Below are positions 1-11,073 of a stretch of DNA of 64,000 nt, piece after piece. Position numbers and translations under genes: made by a program. Location of the stretch: the NCBI GenBank assembly GCA_026413225.1, contig CM048591.1:37479803-37543802 (forward strand), in the 5' to 3' direction. Numbering within the stretch: the first letter of the stretch is position 1; each line of letters starts with the position of its first letter. The DNA is from Otis tarda. Lineage: Eukaryota > Chordata > Aves > Otidiformes > Otididae. Under the pieces are notes generated by a model that worked only from the letters and a program-made list of their open reading frames with translations, did no database searches and was not told where the DNA came from.

Positions 1-250
1 GTTCACATGGCTTTGGTATCATCAATTGACAAAGTTGTGCCTTTAAATTTACTGGTAGAGGATTACTCTATAGTAGACAACGCCAGAAAGAGAAACAATG
101 CTTCTACTGCCAAGAGAAGAAAAGGGTAAGTATATGTAAAGATAAGCAGCCTTGAAAACTCAGAGAAGAGCATTCCATGTTGTCTGTATTGTGTTCAGAA
201 GTTAAACTTCAGCATAAAAATAACAAGCGAAAATGCCTGCAAATAGGTAC
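1..250 (-). other. PCSK5: PCSK5 intron after exon T17 (partial)
   Basis: This is the start of the intron that follows exon T17, cut by the window edge. I looked on the minus strand for the next Cys-rich segment expected in PC5B and found no Cys-rich frame with splice sites. The remaining coding exons, for the last cysteine-rich part, the transmembrane helix and the cytoplasmic tail, should therefore lie below position 1. Confidence 0.7.
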
Positions 251-366
251 CTCTTGTCCTGGTGTTTCCTGAACTTTGTATTCACCTACAAAGCAGTCTG
301 AGTTGCACATTCCACCTAATAAACTGTAGCTCCATACACAAGATGTGCAGCTGAATGCTCCCTTTC
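251..366 (-). CDS. PCSK5: PCSK5 exon T17 (PC5B Cys-rich array)
   Basis: This exon encodes about 39 residues near the end of the furin-like cysteine-rich array of PC5B. On the minus strand it follows the acceptor TTTCTAG and ends before the donor GTACCT. The frame reads GKGAFSCTSC, then VWSYSLLGGMCNSDC, then FVGEYKV, with four cysteines. This matches the order and spacing I know from mammalian PCSK5 just before the last cysteine-rich repeat. It enters in phase 1 and is the only exon here that leaves in phase 0 (116 bp = 2 + 38 codons). The exact donor is the least certain part, because the downstream exon is outside the window. The array is luminal/extracellular and in PC5 family members mediates cell-surface or matrix tethering. 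Confidence 0.9.
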
Positions 367-2463
367 CTAGAAAGGCAAATAAAACAACAATAATACAACA
401 GGAAAAATTGTCATCTGAGTTCCTTTAAAAATATACTGACCACTGCCACCAAAGAAAAGGGTATTTGTCAACAGCAAGAATCAGCAGTGAGGAGTTCAGC
501 ATGAGGAAGCTGGTATTAGAAGGAGCTTGGGCCTAGTTTTGAGGTTTTATGTGCCCACAAAGTGTGTTTCTTATGTGTTTTGATATTCATGAAAAGCTGA
601 TTTGGGAATCAGTTGTACAGGGCAGCTCCAACACATTCAGGAAAATCAATTTGATCAGTGCACTGAAGGAAAATTGTGGGGAACCTTGGCCCCCTTGGCT
701 CTCCTTCACATAATCAGTACTTAATAGGCCTGCTAGCTAACCATATTCAAACCACAATGAATTAAGGTATGTTTGTGTTTGAATAGCAAAATAAATTATT
801 TAGTTGCATAAGAAAAAAAAAATCTTCACTGGGTACAAACAGGACTTCATATGCACTTTGTGTGTTGGAGACTCTTTTTGAATACAGATGCTGCATGCAG
901 TATTTCTGTGAAACACTGAAGTGAAGGGTTTGTCCTATGTGTCAAGATGCACCTGTCCAATTCCCTGCAACTAGGCATTTTCTGCCACTATCTGAAAGGA
1001 ACAAAATGGAAATGCAAGCAGCTTACCTTAGCAGCAGTTGAACAGCTGAAGTTAGCAACCTTCTGTAACCCAGTGAATTTACTACGTGATTTTTATGAGC
1101 AGTGCAGGGTTTGCTTTCCTGCTCTTGAGAAACAAAAGACACTGCAACACTTCCTTGCTCATACATCAGCAATGCAGATGCATTTCAGAACACCGACACT
1201 GCTGTTTAGAAGGACTGGCTTGTGTTTCATCTTAGCATCTCTCTAATTATGACAGAAAATCTGTCGTGTAGTATTTATCCCAAATAATGTAAAAATCAAT
1301 GGAAGTAGTCTGTAAATTAAAATGGCTATCCTTTCGTCCCAAATTCAAGCCAAAACATTTCTGTTACTTGTTATAATGTTGTTATATAGTTACTTTTAAT
1401 AGTTCTTGAAGGTAGCTTCACTCTAAGGGTTATTTCCACAATTTAAAATATTGCTGTGTTGCAGTTAGCCATCTGTGCTATCCAGTATAATCACTATCTG
1501 AAACAAATTTTGTGTGTTACAATACGGTGTGATCTAAGCTGCAGAGTGGTGCCTGTTAGCTATCATCTGACACCGTTCAGATAGAAAAGGGCACTGAATG
1601 GGTCCAAGGGGATTAGTGCCTCTTGCTTCAGAATTGGATGAATTAAGGAAAAGAAGAAACTGAATGTGTAAGTGTATCACAGAACAAAACAGATGGCCTC
1701 TCAAAGTTAACTTTGAAAAATACTTCACTATACTGAAAGCAGCAGACATCACTGATTTAGGGGATTTTGTTTTGCTTTTCACACTAAAGAGATGCTTTAT
1801 AGCTGTTTCTACTCTTCCCTTTGCAGATGGTAAAGATACGTGGTTGGATTTAGGTTCCTTGGCTTTCAGAGCCAGAGTAACACATAGTAGGACATCTTGA
1901 AGAGTGAGATATTATTCAGTCATTATTCAGTGTTTGTGTGAGAAACGAAGTCCAGCTCTGTAAGCAACAGAGCCCTTTTTTTGAAATTGATAAGCATCTT
2001 TGTGACAGGCCTGGCTGATGGAAAATTTATTACTGTTGTTTGTTTGTTTCCTTTCACTGACTTGGCACTGGGACTCTCTCCCAGCCCTTCCCGTGAGTGG
2101 CTGCCTTTACACTCATGCTCTGTGGCTGGAGGCAGCCCTGCAGGGAGCTTAGCAGGAATTCATATCCTTGCTTTGATCTTGATCAATCAATGCCCTAAAA
2201 GTAAGGTGGCAGTGTGGAGCAGCCAGCGTGGCAAGTCACCCAGGGCCAAGGAGAGCCCGGCAGCCCCAGCGGAGGTCTGCGTTGGCCGCCGCAGCTACTG
2301 AGGTCATGAGCAGGTTAGTAGCGCTGTACGTGTTATGTCTTTTTGTGAAGTGTTTCCAAATCTTGGAGTAGAGAGTTAAAAAAAAAAAAAGAGACAGCAG
2401 GTGTTTTGACAACTCTTTTTTTTTTTTTTTTTTTTTTGGTCAAAGCAGAGCGTATACTTTTAC
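367..2463 (-). other. PCSK5: PCSK5 intron T16-T17
   Basis: This is a 2.1 kb intron. It holds short chance frames on both strands and an A-tract/T-tract inverted repeat close to the T16 donor. I see no transposon or extra coding exon. Confidence 0.75.
2378..2437. repeat. A13/T22 inverted repeat beside a 5' splice site
   Basis: A run of 13 A (2378-2390) followed by GAG is matched by CTC followed by a run of 22 T (2413-2437). This gives a perfect 16 bp stem (2378-2393 with 2413-2428) and a 19-base loop. The T run begins 26 bases into the intron after exon T16 when read in the sense of the gene. Confidence 0.85.
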
Positions 2464-2681
2464 CTTCACAAGTTTGACAGGAAGGGTGGCATCTTTCACA
2501 GACATTGTTGTCTTTGCTTTCGTAATAATACTCAGGACAAGAGCTAACACATTTGTTCTTGGATCGCAACAGGTAAAAATACGTATCACAGAAAAGGCAG
2601 TCTGTGGGCTGAGGCCCCATACACTCCTTACAACCCTTGTGGCATCTCTCACATGATCCAGTAGAGTTTTGTGCAAAGTAT
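2464..2681 (-). CDS. PCSK5: PCSK5 exon T16 (PC5B Cys-rich array)
   Basis: The exon encodes about 73 residues with twelve cysteines, spanning one full furin-like cysteine-rich repeat and parts of its neighbours. It follows the acceptor ATGTTTCAG and ends at the donor GTAAAAGT. Recognisable blocks are CERCHKGCKECMGPQPTDC and CERCHPSCQTCEG, the CxxCHxxCxxC core seen throughout PCSK5. YFAQNSTGSC holds a possible N-glycosylation site (NST). It enters in phase 2 and leaves in phase 1 (1 + 72 codons + 1), pairing with T15 as a 396 bp module. Alignment with human PC5B from memory is collinear, with no gap. Confidence 0.96.
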
Positions 2682-3205
2682 CTGAAACATATCAGAAAGT
2701 CATGACTTTACATAAAGTCCAGCAGTGACAGGAAAGCCAAAACATCCTTCGTCCTTAGCTTTTACTGTAATTACATTGATGTATAAAAGCGATATTGATG
2801 TGACCACAGAAAACTTTTGCAATCTCAGTGAAAATAAAATTAATTTCCATTAATTCTCCTTGGCCATTGGAATTCAGCTATAAAGCAAGACTTGGTAAGT
2901 TGAGGGTGTGTCAAGCAAGGCTTTCTAAAATCCAGGGTGAATTCAGACACAAAGTAAGTATGTAAATAAGAATGTAAAAATGGCCACACTACATCAAGAT
3001 GGTCCCAATTTGGGCACCAACTTTAGTTTTCTACTGTGAAGGGAAGTTTTCCACCACCTCTGTACTGGGACAACATAATAATTTTTCCCCTGAAAATAGA
3101 ATTCAGTTCTAATTCACTCTGAAGTAGAATAGGGCAGAGTGATCTAATTTCTCAAAGCTGTCTCCCTTTGATGTAGCTCTTTTAGCTAAAGATCTTGGAC
3201 CTTAC
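2682..3205 (-). other. PCSK5: PCSK5 intron T15-T16
   Basis: This is a 524 bp intron of unremarkable AT-rich sequence. I recognise no repeat or reading frame in it. Confidence 0.75.
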
Positions 3206-3383
3206 CCCGCTGGACACTGGTTTACGCATCCTTTTCCTTGTCTGTACCAGCCTGGTTTGCAGGAAAGGCACTGTGTGCTGTGTTTTCCAGTGCAAGTGAC
3301 ACAAGCACTGTGGCATGGGGAACATTGTCCCTTGTCGCTGTCAACATAATATCCGTCTGGGCATGTTTCAACACAGGTTGTAT
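3206..3383 (-). CDS. PCSK5: PCSK5 exon T15 (PC5B Cys-rich array)
   Basis: This exon encodes about 59 residues with ten cysteines. The acceptor is TTGTCTGTGCAG and the donor is GTAAGG. The frame begins NTTCVETCPDGYYVDSDKGQ (NTT is a potential N-glycan site, completed with the last base of T14) and contains the core CSPCHSACVTC and the block SCKPGWYRQGKGC. It enters in phase 1 and leaves in phase 2 after GG (178 bp), so it depends on T16 to restore phase 1. The YY-aromatic and GW motifs between cysteine clusters are typical of furin-like cysteine-rich repeats. Confidence 0.96.
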
Positions 3384-5032
3384 CTGCACAGACAACAATG
3401 CAGAAGAACACATCATATTCAGTATTTGCTGCTATAAAACCTCTCATACAGCTGTGCTAGAGCAAACTCTCTAACAAGAGATGCTCTTGGAGCGTGTACC
3501 AGAACAAGAAAAGAGAATGTTGGGCTATATGATTATTTTTTGTTTCTTCTAAGTCTTGTCAGTTTGTTAGTCCTCAGTTCTGCATTTTATGTACATTAGC
3601 AGGCTCTTCAGAACCAATAATTTGTTATCTTTGGGAAATATAAATGCATAATATGTAATAACAATAGCTGTGATTTCTTTCAGAATATACAAAAAAGGAA
3701 TAGCAATTAGGAAACTTTCTATCTGCATTGCCATTTTCCTTAGGTTTCACTCTGGGCATTAACCTCATTGCTTTCTGTGTATACCATGAATCTAATGGTA
3801 AATTTTTACCATTTTAAATGACATTTTTACCAGTTGTAAAGACATTCCTTCATTGGTCTTTATCCCTGTCTGTGGCTGCTGCTTTATGTTATGGCAATAA
3901 ATGCCTGTAATGCTGTGTAAAATAGCAGGTACATCTCACTTTTTCACTGAGATTTCAGAGGGTCATTAGAATAGGAATCTTGAATGAAAAGTTATGACTG
4001 ACACAAATAAGTGCAAATGCATCAAGCTAAGAGAGCAGTGATTACTCATTAGCAGCGTGTACACATTATCTAGCTTATCTTTATAGTTTTGCTGCTTGGG
4101 TGGCAACTGGGCAAAGGAAGATACTTCCCCTTATTTCTATTTTTCTTGCAATTCTTTCTCCACCGGATGATGTTTCTTTACATACTTCCATCAACTTTAC
4201 CAGTTGTAATGGTGCAAAGCAGCTGAGTGTGTTAATGAAAAAGACAGGTCTGATGCAAGACGTCAGAAAGTTAAGAATGCAAAGTCTGCATCAGAATTAG
4301 GCTCAAAAAGCTCAGATTCAGTTTTAATTCAAAGACTCTTCAGATTTTTCCTGCATGAAAGATCATTTTAATGATTTTTGCTGCCAATGACTTTTGCTGC
4401 CAATGATTTTCTAAATTTTTTATTTGCTTTTTAAGAATATGCAAAGCAGTGAAGTTTAAGTCAGGGATTTTATACTTTTTATCAATTTGTTTCAGAGACT
4501 ACAGTATTTTGCTCCAAAGTTGGACAAGTAGTTTTGCACCTCAGCCATCCACTAGATACTGACCTAATGATCCATGAAAAACTTTTTAACAGCTCTACTT
4601 AAGTATTTCTTTGCTCGTCAGACCTCTGCACGGATTAAACAAGCCAGCATGAAAATGTGAGTTCTTTTTGTGTACATTAAAAAAAAAAAAGCTGTCACAG
4701 ATATCACTCTAGTATTTTTAAATTCCTTGTAGGAAGCAACAAAAACAGTGTATACTAAGTAAATACAACTTTTGTTTAGCCATGGAGTTTGTCACTACTT
4801 AGAAGTCCTGCTTTGGCCCCAGTGAGTGGCAAGCCCAGTTTCACAAAGAGTTTCTAGGCAGCCATGCAGAAGTAATTATCTCTGCACAAGCTCCCAACTT
4901 GTCAAGTCAACTTTGCAATATTTAGATTGGCGGAAGCAGCCCTATATGTTTCATCTATAAGTGTGAAAGAAACTTGCCTATTTCATGCTTTCAGTGTAGA
5001 ATAAAATCTAGAGGCAGGAGCAAGACACTTAC
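3384..5032 (-). other. PCSK5: PCSK5 intron T14-T15
   Basis: This 1.65 kb intron is AT-rich. It includes a short tandem duplication of about 17 bases (TTTTGCTGCCAATGA-like) near 4376-4412. I see no transposon fragment. Confidence 0.7.
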
Positions 5033-5263
5033 TGAGAAGATAGTGGTTATTTGCACAGCTGAGACACTGGTGTTCAGTGGGTCCTGAGCAGTGAATGCAT
5101 TTCTTATGACAAGGCTTGCAGGTCTGAGTTTTCTCAACGTAGTACTCGGTGCGAGAGCAGTATCTAGATGCCACACAGTGCCCATCGTCGTTCAGCATCA
5201 GGCCGTTTCTGCAAGTAAGGCAGGCAGTGGAAGAAGAACAAGTCTGGCATGTCCTGTTGCATG
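5033..5263 (-). CDS. PCSK5: PCSK5 exon T14 (PC5B Cys-rich array)
   Basis: This exon encodes about 77 residues and has thirteen cysteines. It follows the acceptor GTCCATTTCAG and ends at the donor GTAAGTG. Key blocks are CNRTCQTCSSSTACLTC, where NRT is a potential glycan site, then CKPCHKKCIHCSGPTEHQC. Length is 231 bp with phase 1 at both ends, so it is a symmetrical module that could be skipped or duplicated without breaking the frame. It matches the corresponding human PC5B segment in cysteine order, including the two-repeat layout joined by a short charged linker. Confidence 0.96.
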
Positions 5264-5437
5264 CTGAAATGGACAAACAGGAGGAATGTCACCATTTCTT
5301 GTTGCACTTCAGATTGTTACTTCAGCTTTAATTTTACAAGGGCACACGCAGGCCCTTTTGGGATAGTTTTATCCAGACTGTGTACCTACACCTGCATGTA
5401 TCTCAGTACCCTTCTGGGGAAAACAAGAGCCGCCAAC

Positions 5438-5674
5438 CTTGACAATCTTCCGTGGCTTCTTCATAGTAAGTCCCTTCAGGGCACTGCTCAAAACACATGC
5501 CACTGTAGAGGACAAAGAAGTCGATGGCGCACTCAGTGCAGTCGTCAGAGTCCGGCCCGTCACAATCCTTGCAGTCTGCATGGCAGGGAAAGCAGTGCTT
5601 GTCTTCAGCGTAGAAGTGAGAAGGGCAGTCTGGTACACACTTCCCCTCGTGCAGGAAGAACTCGTCTATGCACT
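5438..5674 (-). CDS. PCSK5: PCSK5 exon T13 (PC5B Cys-rich array)
   Basis: The exon encodes 79 residues with twelve cysteines. The acceptor is the strong TTGCTGTCCTCTGCAG and the donor is GTTGGC, weaker than its neighbours. The frame includes ECIDEFFLHEGKCVPDC, then CFPCHADCKDCDGPDSDDC, then MCFEQCPEGTYYEEATEDC. It is acidic in the middle (DCDGPDSDDCTEC) and has phase 1 at both ends (237 bp). Only 174 bp of intron separates it from T14, the smallest intron in the window. GC content and CpG density are visibly higher here than in the flanking introns. Confidence 0.96.
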
Positions 5675-6707
5675 CTGCAGAGGACAGCAAACAACAGGTA
5701 AGCAAATGGGCAGTGAATTCTGACCTCTGTAAGTGAGGAGTGAAGAAATCCTAGGAAACCATAAATCCTGCAGTGCCTGTCATAACAGGAGGTCAGAGGA
5801 CAGCTTGGGAAGGTAGTGCTTTCTTTTTCGACTCCTTCCCCTCCAAACTGCCCGTAATGGCCCAGCCTTCACACAGCATCTTCTGTGTTACATCAGGAGA
5901 CTGAGAAGCCAAGTCACTTGTTCTGCTTTGCTAGTATTAACTAAACCGTGCTGCCACTGGCTTCTGCTGAGATATTATATCTGCATTATGAACTTCCTGC
6001 AAAATCAGGGATGTCCACATCTGAACTTTTGTTTTGTTTCTTATTAAAATATGAGTCTGGCTGAAATATACGGACCTGAATGCTTGTCTTTGCATAGAAG
6101 TGGGATTCAGCTGCTAATTTTATTATGAGTACTTGGTTTAATAGCTTTGTTTATGATTTTTTTTCCCCCATTTCATCCATGTTTCTGTTTCCAGAATGGC
6201 TTGCTTGATATTAGCTGCCTTGGAAATTTTTGTGGAGGCATTCAGACTCGCCAGGATATCCAAGGCTTTCCTGATATGTTTCATTATGGAGATTTCATTC
6301 TCTATTCTGAGTAACCATTTGAAAAAATGGTAAAGAGAGGTAAAGTTCAACCAAACTAAGAAAGTAACGTTCTGTATTTCCATTGGTGTAAATGTGTATG
6401 CAAGTGTTTAGGCATCGATATACTAGGTCAGAAATAGAAACAAACCACTAGGAATCTCCAAAGGACAACAGGAACAGGCAAAGCAATGGGAAATCTTTAC
6501 AGATTAATGGCTTAGATCTAATAGTTTAGAGGTCCATCGTAAACTTCATTTGATCTGGTTCCTTAGCCTCTACCTTAGAGATTAGCAATGATATATACAT
6601 CTCCTTTTTAATTTTTGGTCATTACAGAATTTCTTTTCAGACCTGTGTTTCTGTCAGTCTGTCTCTAGACAGATCCAGATGGATTTTAGCCAAGTTCTTT
6701 ATAATAC
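5675..6707 (-). other. PCSK5: PCSK5 intron T12-T13
   Basis: This is a 1.0 kb intron. The open frame at 6138-6383 has no similarity I recognise and no splice context, so I read it as chance. Confidence 0.7.
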
Positions 6708-6925
6708 CTTTGCATGTTTGATTGTGAATGCACTCCTGACACATTGCAGGGCAGTGTTTGCAGATTCCTTCAGAGGCAAAATGACTCTCTGAACAGGTAG
6801 GTTTACATTTCCACTCCTCCAGAAGCAAAGGACTTTTGCAGGACAGGCATTTTGTTGCACTTCCCATGCACGTCTTACAGGATCCACTGCATTCCTTACA
6901 AGTCCCAGAATCACTAAAATATCCC
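6708..6925 (-). CDS. PCSK5: PCSK5 exon T12 (PC5B Cys-rich array)
   Basis: The exon encodes about 73 residues and thirteen cysteines. It follows the acceptor CATTCAATAG, which is a weak pyrimidine tract, and ends at the donor GTATTA. The frame begins GYFSDSGTCKECSGSCKTC and ends CPAMCQECIHNQTCK (NQT is a potential glycan site). It enters in phase 2 and leaves in phase 1 (218 bp), completing the module begun by T11 (together 414 bp). Both splice sites look suboptimal, so inclusion could be variable; that is inference. Confidence 0.95.
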
Positions 6926-9900
6926 CTATTGAATGAAAACAAACACGAAGCAAACTGCTGGTCAATTTATAGTAATTGAACAGTCCAGGCTATAACAATT
7001 ATGACCATATATGAGACTTTCCCAGCATACACATTTCACTGGATCAAACAGGTTTTTCACACAATTTGTTGCCCATCCTCCACTTACAACCCCTTTGCCT
7101 GTGAGCGGACAATGTGCATGGTTAGTGCTATGAAGGGAGTCTGGCCTTCCTTTGTTTTTGTACCTACTCTGAGAGATGTTGAACTGACTTCCTTACCCAT
7201 TTCTTGATTTCCCTCTTACATAAGATAGGAAGATCTATAATGTTTGGGAAAAGAAAGATGCAACCTCTAGTCTTGCATAGCTGACCCTCAACAGTGGTAT
7301 CAGGGAAAGACAGAGAAGTATAACCTTACTGGCTCTAGAGGAGAGAAAGAGAAGAGAAAACCCTGGAAGTGTGAAGGCTGGGAAGAATAAGGAGGGCTGG
7401 GATTAAAAACAACCCAGCAAACCCAGGATGTTTAAGTAGTACCTGCGTTTAGTAACAGAAAGGTAGAGACAGTGAAAGAGGAGCATGTTTTACTGGTATC
7501 TGTGGTGTGAGAGCAACTGTAGACAACCACGACTGGGGCTATTGATCGTAAAGAAGATATAGCAAAAAATTGTGCCTATATTTCAGGAGAAGTGGGATAA
7601 ATGGAGAGGCTAGATGCAGTCAAATCTACCTGCACTCTCAAAACCCAAATGTTAGAAGGTTAAAGGACAAGCAAGTCCACATTTTGAGATGATTGCAAAT
7701 TTGTATGTATAGAGTCGTTGATGGAAATTAAGGAAGAAGTTGACATAGCAAGTAGTATCAGAACATGTACTTTACATTAACAAGCTCGTTCTTCCCTGTG
7801 AAGGGGTGCTTCTCCTTTCATTCTTGAAGATGATCTTTCCAAAGAAAGGCTGAGGAGATGTGTTAGGAATCAGGTTGGAGAAAAGATAGGAAGAGCTGTG
7901 CCTGGCATGTGTTATCATCTTCTTTTTTTCTCCTAGCCTTTGTCATGATCCTGCATCTGTTTCTGTTCTGGTTTTGTTTAGTGAGGGGGCGCCTAAGCTG
8001 GTAGCTTCTGTAGGAAACTGCTAGAAGTTGCTCCCCTTTGTTCAGTGAATTCGGCCGGGGCTAGGGCGGACCAAGGCCGAGACAATTGGTAGGAGAATGT
8101 CCCATGATAACGCCTCTGCGATAATATTTTTAAGAAGGGGAAAACAGAAAAAAAAAGGGAGAAGATGTGAAGCAGCTGAGCAGGGGCAGAGAGGGGGAGG
8201 TGCGAGCCTTGTGGGCCATGCAGGCCTCACCCTCTGGCCTCCCACTGGGCAGCCGACTGGGCCCAACTTGGCCCAGCCTGGCTGCAAGAAGTGGAGAGGA
8301 GATGAGAAGTGAATAAGATGTAAAAAGGATCCTGAGAGGTGTCTGCCAGCCTGTTGTGAGGAACGGCTGCAGATGCCAAGGTCAGTGAAAAAGGAGGGGG
8401 AGCAGTAATGCGGCTCCTGGCCAAGATTCCCCTGCAGCCTGTGGTGATAACCATGGTGGAGCAGATTGTCCCCCTGCAGCCCATGGAGGCCCACGGAGGA
8501 GCAGAGATCCACCTGCAGCCCGTGGTGGACCCCACGCCGGAGCAGGTGGAGGCCTGAAGGAGGCTGTGGCCCATGGAGGGCCCACTGGGGCAGCTGTTCT
8601 GGAGGGACTGCGCCCCGTGGAAGAGATGACCCACGACGGAGCAGTTTCATGAAGGACTGTGGCCTGTGGGAGGGACCCCACGATGGAGCAGGGGAAGAGT
8701 GTGAGGAGTTCTTCGCCAACAATGATGCAGCGGCATAAAACAGTGCGTAATGAACTGACTGCGACCCCCATTCACTCTTTCCCACTGTGCCGCTCATGGA
8801 GGGGAAGATAGTGGAGATAATGTTAAGCCCGGGAAGAGGGAGGGGTGGGGGGAGGTTATCTTGCTCCCTCTCATTCTCCTGCTAGTTTTAGAAATAAATG
8901 AATAGTTTTCCCCAAGTCGAGTCTGTTTTGCCTGTAACAGTAACTTTAAGGATTTCTCCCCGTGCTTATCTCAAACCTCAAGCCGTTTTTCTTATATCAT
9001 CTCCCCCTATTCTCGTGGAGGGTTGGGGGAGTGAGAGAGAGATTGTGTAGTTTGGTCCCGATCGGGGCTGAACTGCTACAGTTTCTCACAGTCCTGTCTT
9101 CTTCTCTTGTTCCAGTCCTGAGTACTCAAATAGCCCAGTCTTTCAAAATCCTCTGTCAGAAATTATCAGTGCAGCAAGTCAACCCCTTCCATCCCCTAAA
9201 GCATGTCCGTGCCCATCCCCCCACCAAAACCCTTAAAAAAGTCATATATCCTCTGCTCCAGTGAAGAGTAGTTATGCCTCAAGAACTTTGCCTCAGAGGA
9301 TGAAAACAGAGTTTAATTCTGGTGGACTTTGCTGAAGGATTTCTGGGAAGCCACTATTTATAGTCTGGAATTTGGGAAAAAAAGGGGGATAATAACAACT
9401 GAAAAGACTTAGTGATATGTGAAAAGGTTTAATTTTGTTACACTGACCCTGTGAGGGATAACTGTGGGGAGTGAGTAGTGAGAACAAACATATGAATGCC
9501 ACAATATTATCTTTGCTAATATGCCACAATTTCTAATATTAAAGGTTGTTTCTGGACTAGAGCAGGCTTTAGTGCAATTACTTTCCATTTACTCTGACAT
9601 TTGATGATCAGAATCTATTCCACTGGCCCTTATTGACTTATTTGACAAACTTGGCAGGAAAGTACTGCCAGATAATTTGTTCTGATCATAAGAAAAGCAG
9701 GAGCTGCACATTTTCGTAAAGAAAACGGATAAACAAGTGAGATCTTCACACTGCGTAGCACAGATTTTGTGTATATATGTATGGGTACGATGAATGCTGA
9801 TGAAAAAAGCGCAGAAACAGAAAAGCCTGATCTCTCAAGTGCTTGATCTAATTTCCATCACAGTTAAATGGAAATCTTTCTTTTTGAATTCAATTTATTA

Positions 9901-10360
9901 CAGGAAAAAGTAAAGAATATAAACCAAAGAGAGAAACACATCACTAAGCACTTTATTTCCATATCAGGACTTTGCTGATTCCTGATTCCCTGTCTGGGTT
10001 CACACCACTGCTTTGTGCTACGTTGAGGAAGGAAGGAGTTAGGAGAATGACTAGAGGCTTATCTTCAGTCACCATAAAGAACCATCCTGAAGTACCATCG
10101 TCCTGTTGAAGTCAATGGGACCTGTACCGTCTGTCATAGGATTTAATGTCTAGTTTCACTTTTGATTTTTCACTTCTTCTCTAAGCAAGAAAAAATGCAG
10201 TTTATTCAGGCCAGCTGAAAATGACTTCTACCTTGCCATAGTTTCTGGTAGCTTAGGTTACATTAACATCTCCCTTGAAAGGTTTATAATCAATCTGAAC
10301 TTTAAAGAGAAGGAGCACAGTGAGAAAATAAGGAGCAGTCATCAAACAGGAATTACTTAC
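6926..10360 (-). other. PCSK5: PCSK5 intron T11-T12
   Basis: This 3.4 kb intron contains the solo LTR at about 7941-9080. The parts on either side (6926-7940 and 9081-10360) show no repeat I can name and no supported coding frame. Confidence 0.75.
7941..9080 (+). mobile_element. Solo LTR of an avian endogenous retrovirus
   Basis: The block runs from TGTCATGATCC to GCTGCTACA, so it has the TG...CA ends of a retroviral LTR. The interior matches what I recall of a widespread avian ERV LTR: a stretch near TTTAAGAAGGGG, a GC-rich block of degenerate repeats containing CTGCAGCCC..TGG (8400-8720), a polyadenylation signal AATAAATGAAT near 8893, and the 3' part beginning GAGTCTGTTTTGCCTGTAAC. No gag, pol or env sequence follows, so this is a solo LTR. 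The bases next to the ends (GCCTT and GTTTC) are not a clear target duplication, so the edges are approximate. It lies antisense to PCSK5. The long open frames in it on both strands come from GC-rich repeats, not genes. Confidence 0.75.
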
Positions 10361-10556
10361 TCAGGACATTCCTGTAAACATCTGCCTTTGTGGAGAAAGA
10401 CTGGCTGGTCCTGTTCAGCCTGACACTTCTGACAGTGCCAGTGGTCAGAGCACACCTCGCAGCCGTCCATGCATGCCTCGCACTTTCCACTTGCAACATT
10501 GCCAAAAGTTTTTTGAGGGCATGGAGAAACACAAGTACCATGGTTAAGAAATTTTC
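10361..10556 (-). CDS. PCSK5: PCSK5 exon T11 (PC5B Cys-rich array)
   Basis: The exon encodes about 65 residues with ten cysteines. It follows the good acceptor CTCTTTTCCCAG and ends at the donor GTAAGTAA, directly over an apparent in-frame stop that splicing removes. The frame reads GKFLNHGTCVSPCPQ, then GKCEACMDGCEVCSDHWHC, then QPVFLHKGRCLQECPE. The HxGRCxxxCPE block corresponds to the human LHEGRC..CPEG segment. It enters in phase 1 and leaves in phase 2 (196 bp), to be completed by T12. Confidence 0.96.
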
Positions 10557-11073
10557 CTGGGAAAAGAGGAATCCAGGTGGGGAAAGGCACCGATTAGAAA
10601 TATATTTAAAGGATTCCTGCCTTGGATGGCTATTAAAAAAGCTTTAAACTTCCTCAAAAATTAACTTTTTGATGCTTAAAAAAATGAATAAAGCATTATT
10701 TAAGCCACTTCCCAAAATAGTTTGCTCCACCTTCACTGAAATTTAAGGTTAGAAGGAATCATCAGGATTATCTAGTACATATTCTGAATAAATCGCTATT
10801 CAGTAATTCGTGCATCATGTCTACAACTTTTGATTGAAAAGAAGGAAAAGGAGCAACATCTCCTAACAACTTTTTTACCCATATTGTCAAGGGCATGTGC
10901 TTAATTCCTAGCTGATGCCTGACTTCATCTGGTGATTATCTGATTACCTGCCTACGCTTTAAGCTGTTGAAGAACTTTCCAATGACTATTGGCAAAAATA
11001 TTCCCTGAAGTGTGTAGGATACAGAATATTTTCACCCTTGCAAAACTTACGCAAAGAAGCTGAAGACTCTTAC
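10557..11073 (-). other. PCSK5: PCSK5 intron T10-T11
   Basis: This is a 517 bp intron. The segment around 10741-10800 (AAGGTTAGAAGGAATCATCAGGATTATCTAGT) faintly resembles the 3' end of a decayed CR1 on the minus strand. It is too short to be certain. Confidence 0.55.

Noticed and set aside
1..130. Possible next PC5B exon at the window edge
   Set aside because: The minus-strand translation has no cysteine cluster and no acceptor/donor pair in the required phase 0.
947..1246. 99-codon plus-strand open frame
   Set aside because: It lies within intron T16-T17, antisense to PCSK5, with no recognised similarity or regulatory context.
5249..5701. 150-codon open frame on the plus strand
   Set aside because: It is antisense to exons T13 and T14 of PCSK5. 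The Cys-rich minus-strand reading has splice sites and homology.
8042..8797. 251-codon open frame on the minus strand
   Set aside because: It lies wholly within the solo LTR and is generated by GC-rich degenerate repeats. There is no domain, no splice context and alternative frames are open as well.
7936..9085. Target-site duplication around the solo LTR
   Set aside because: The flanks GCCTT and GTTTC match in only three of five positions, so I do not claim a duplication.
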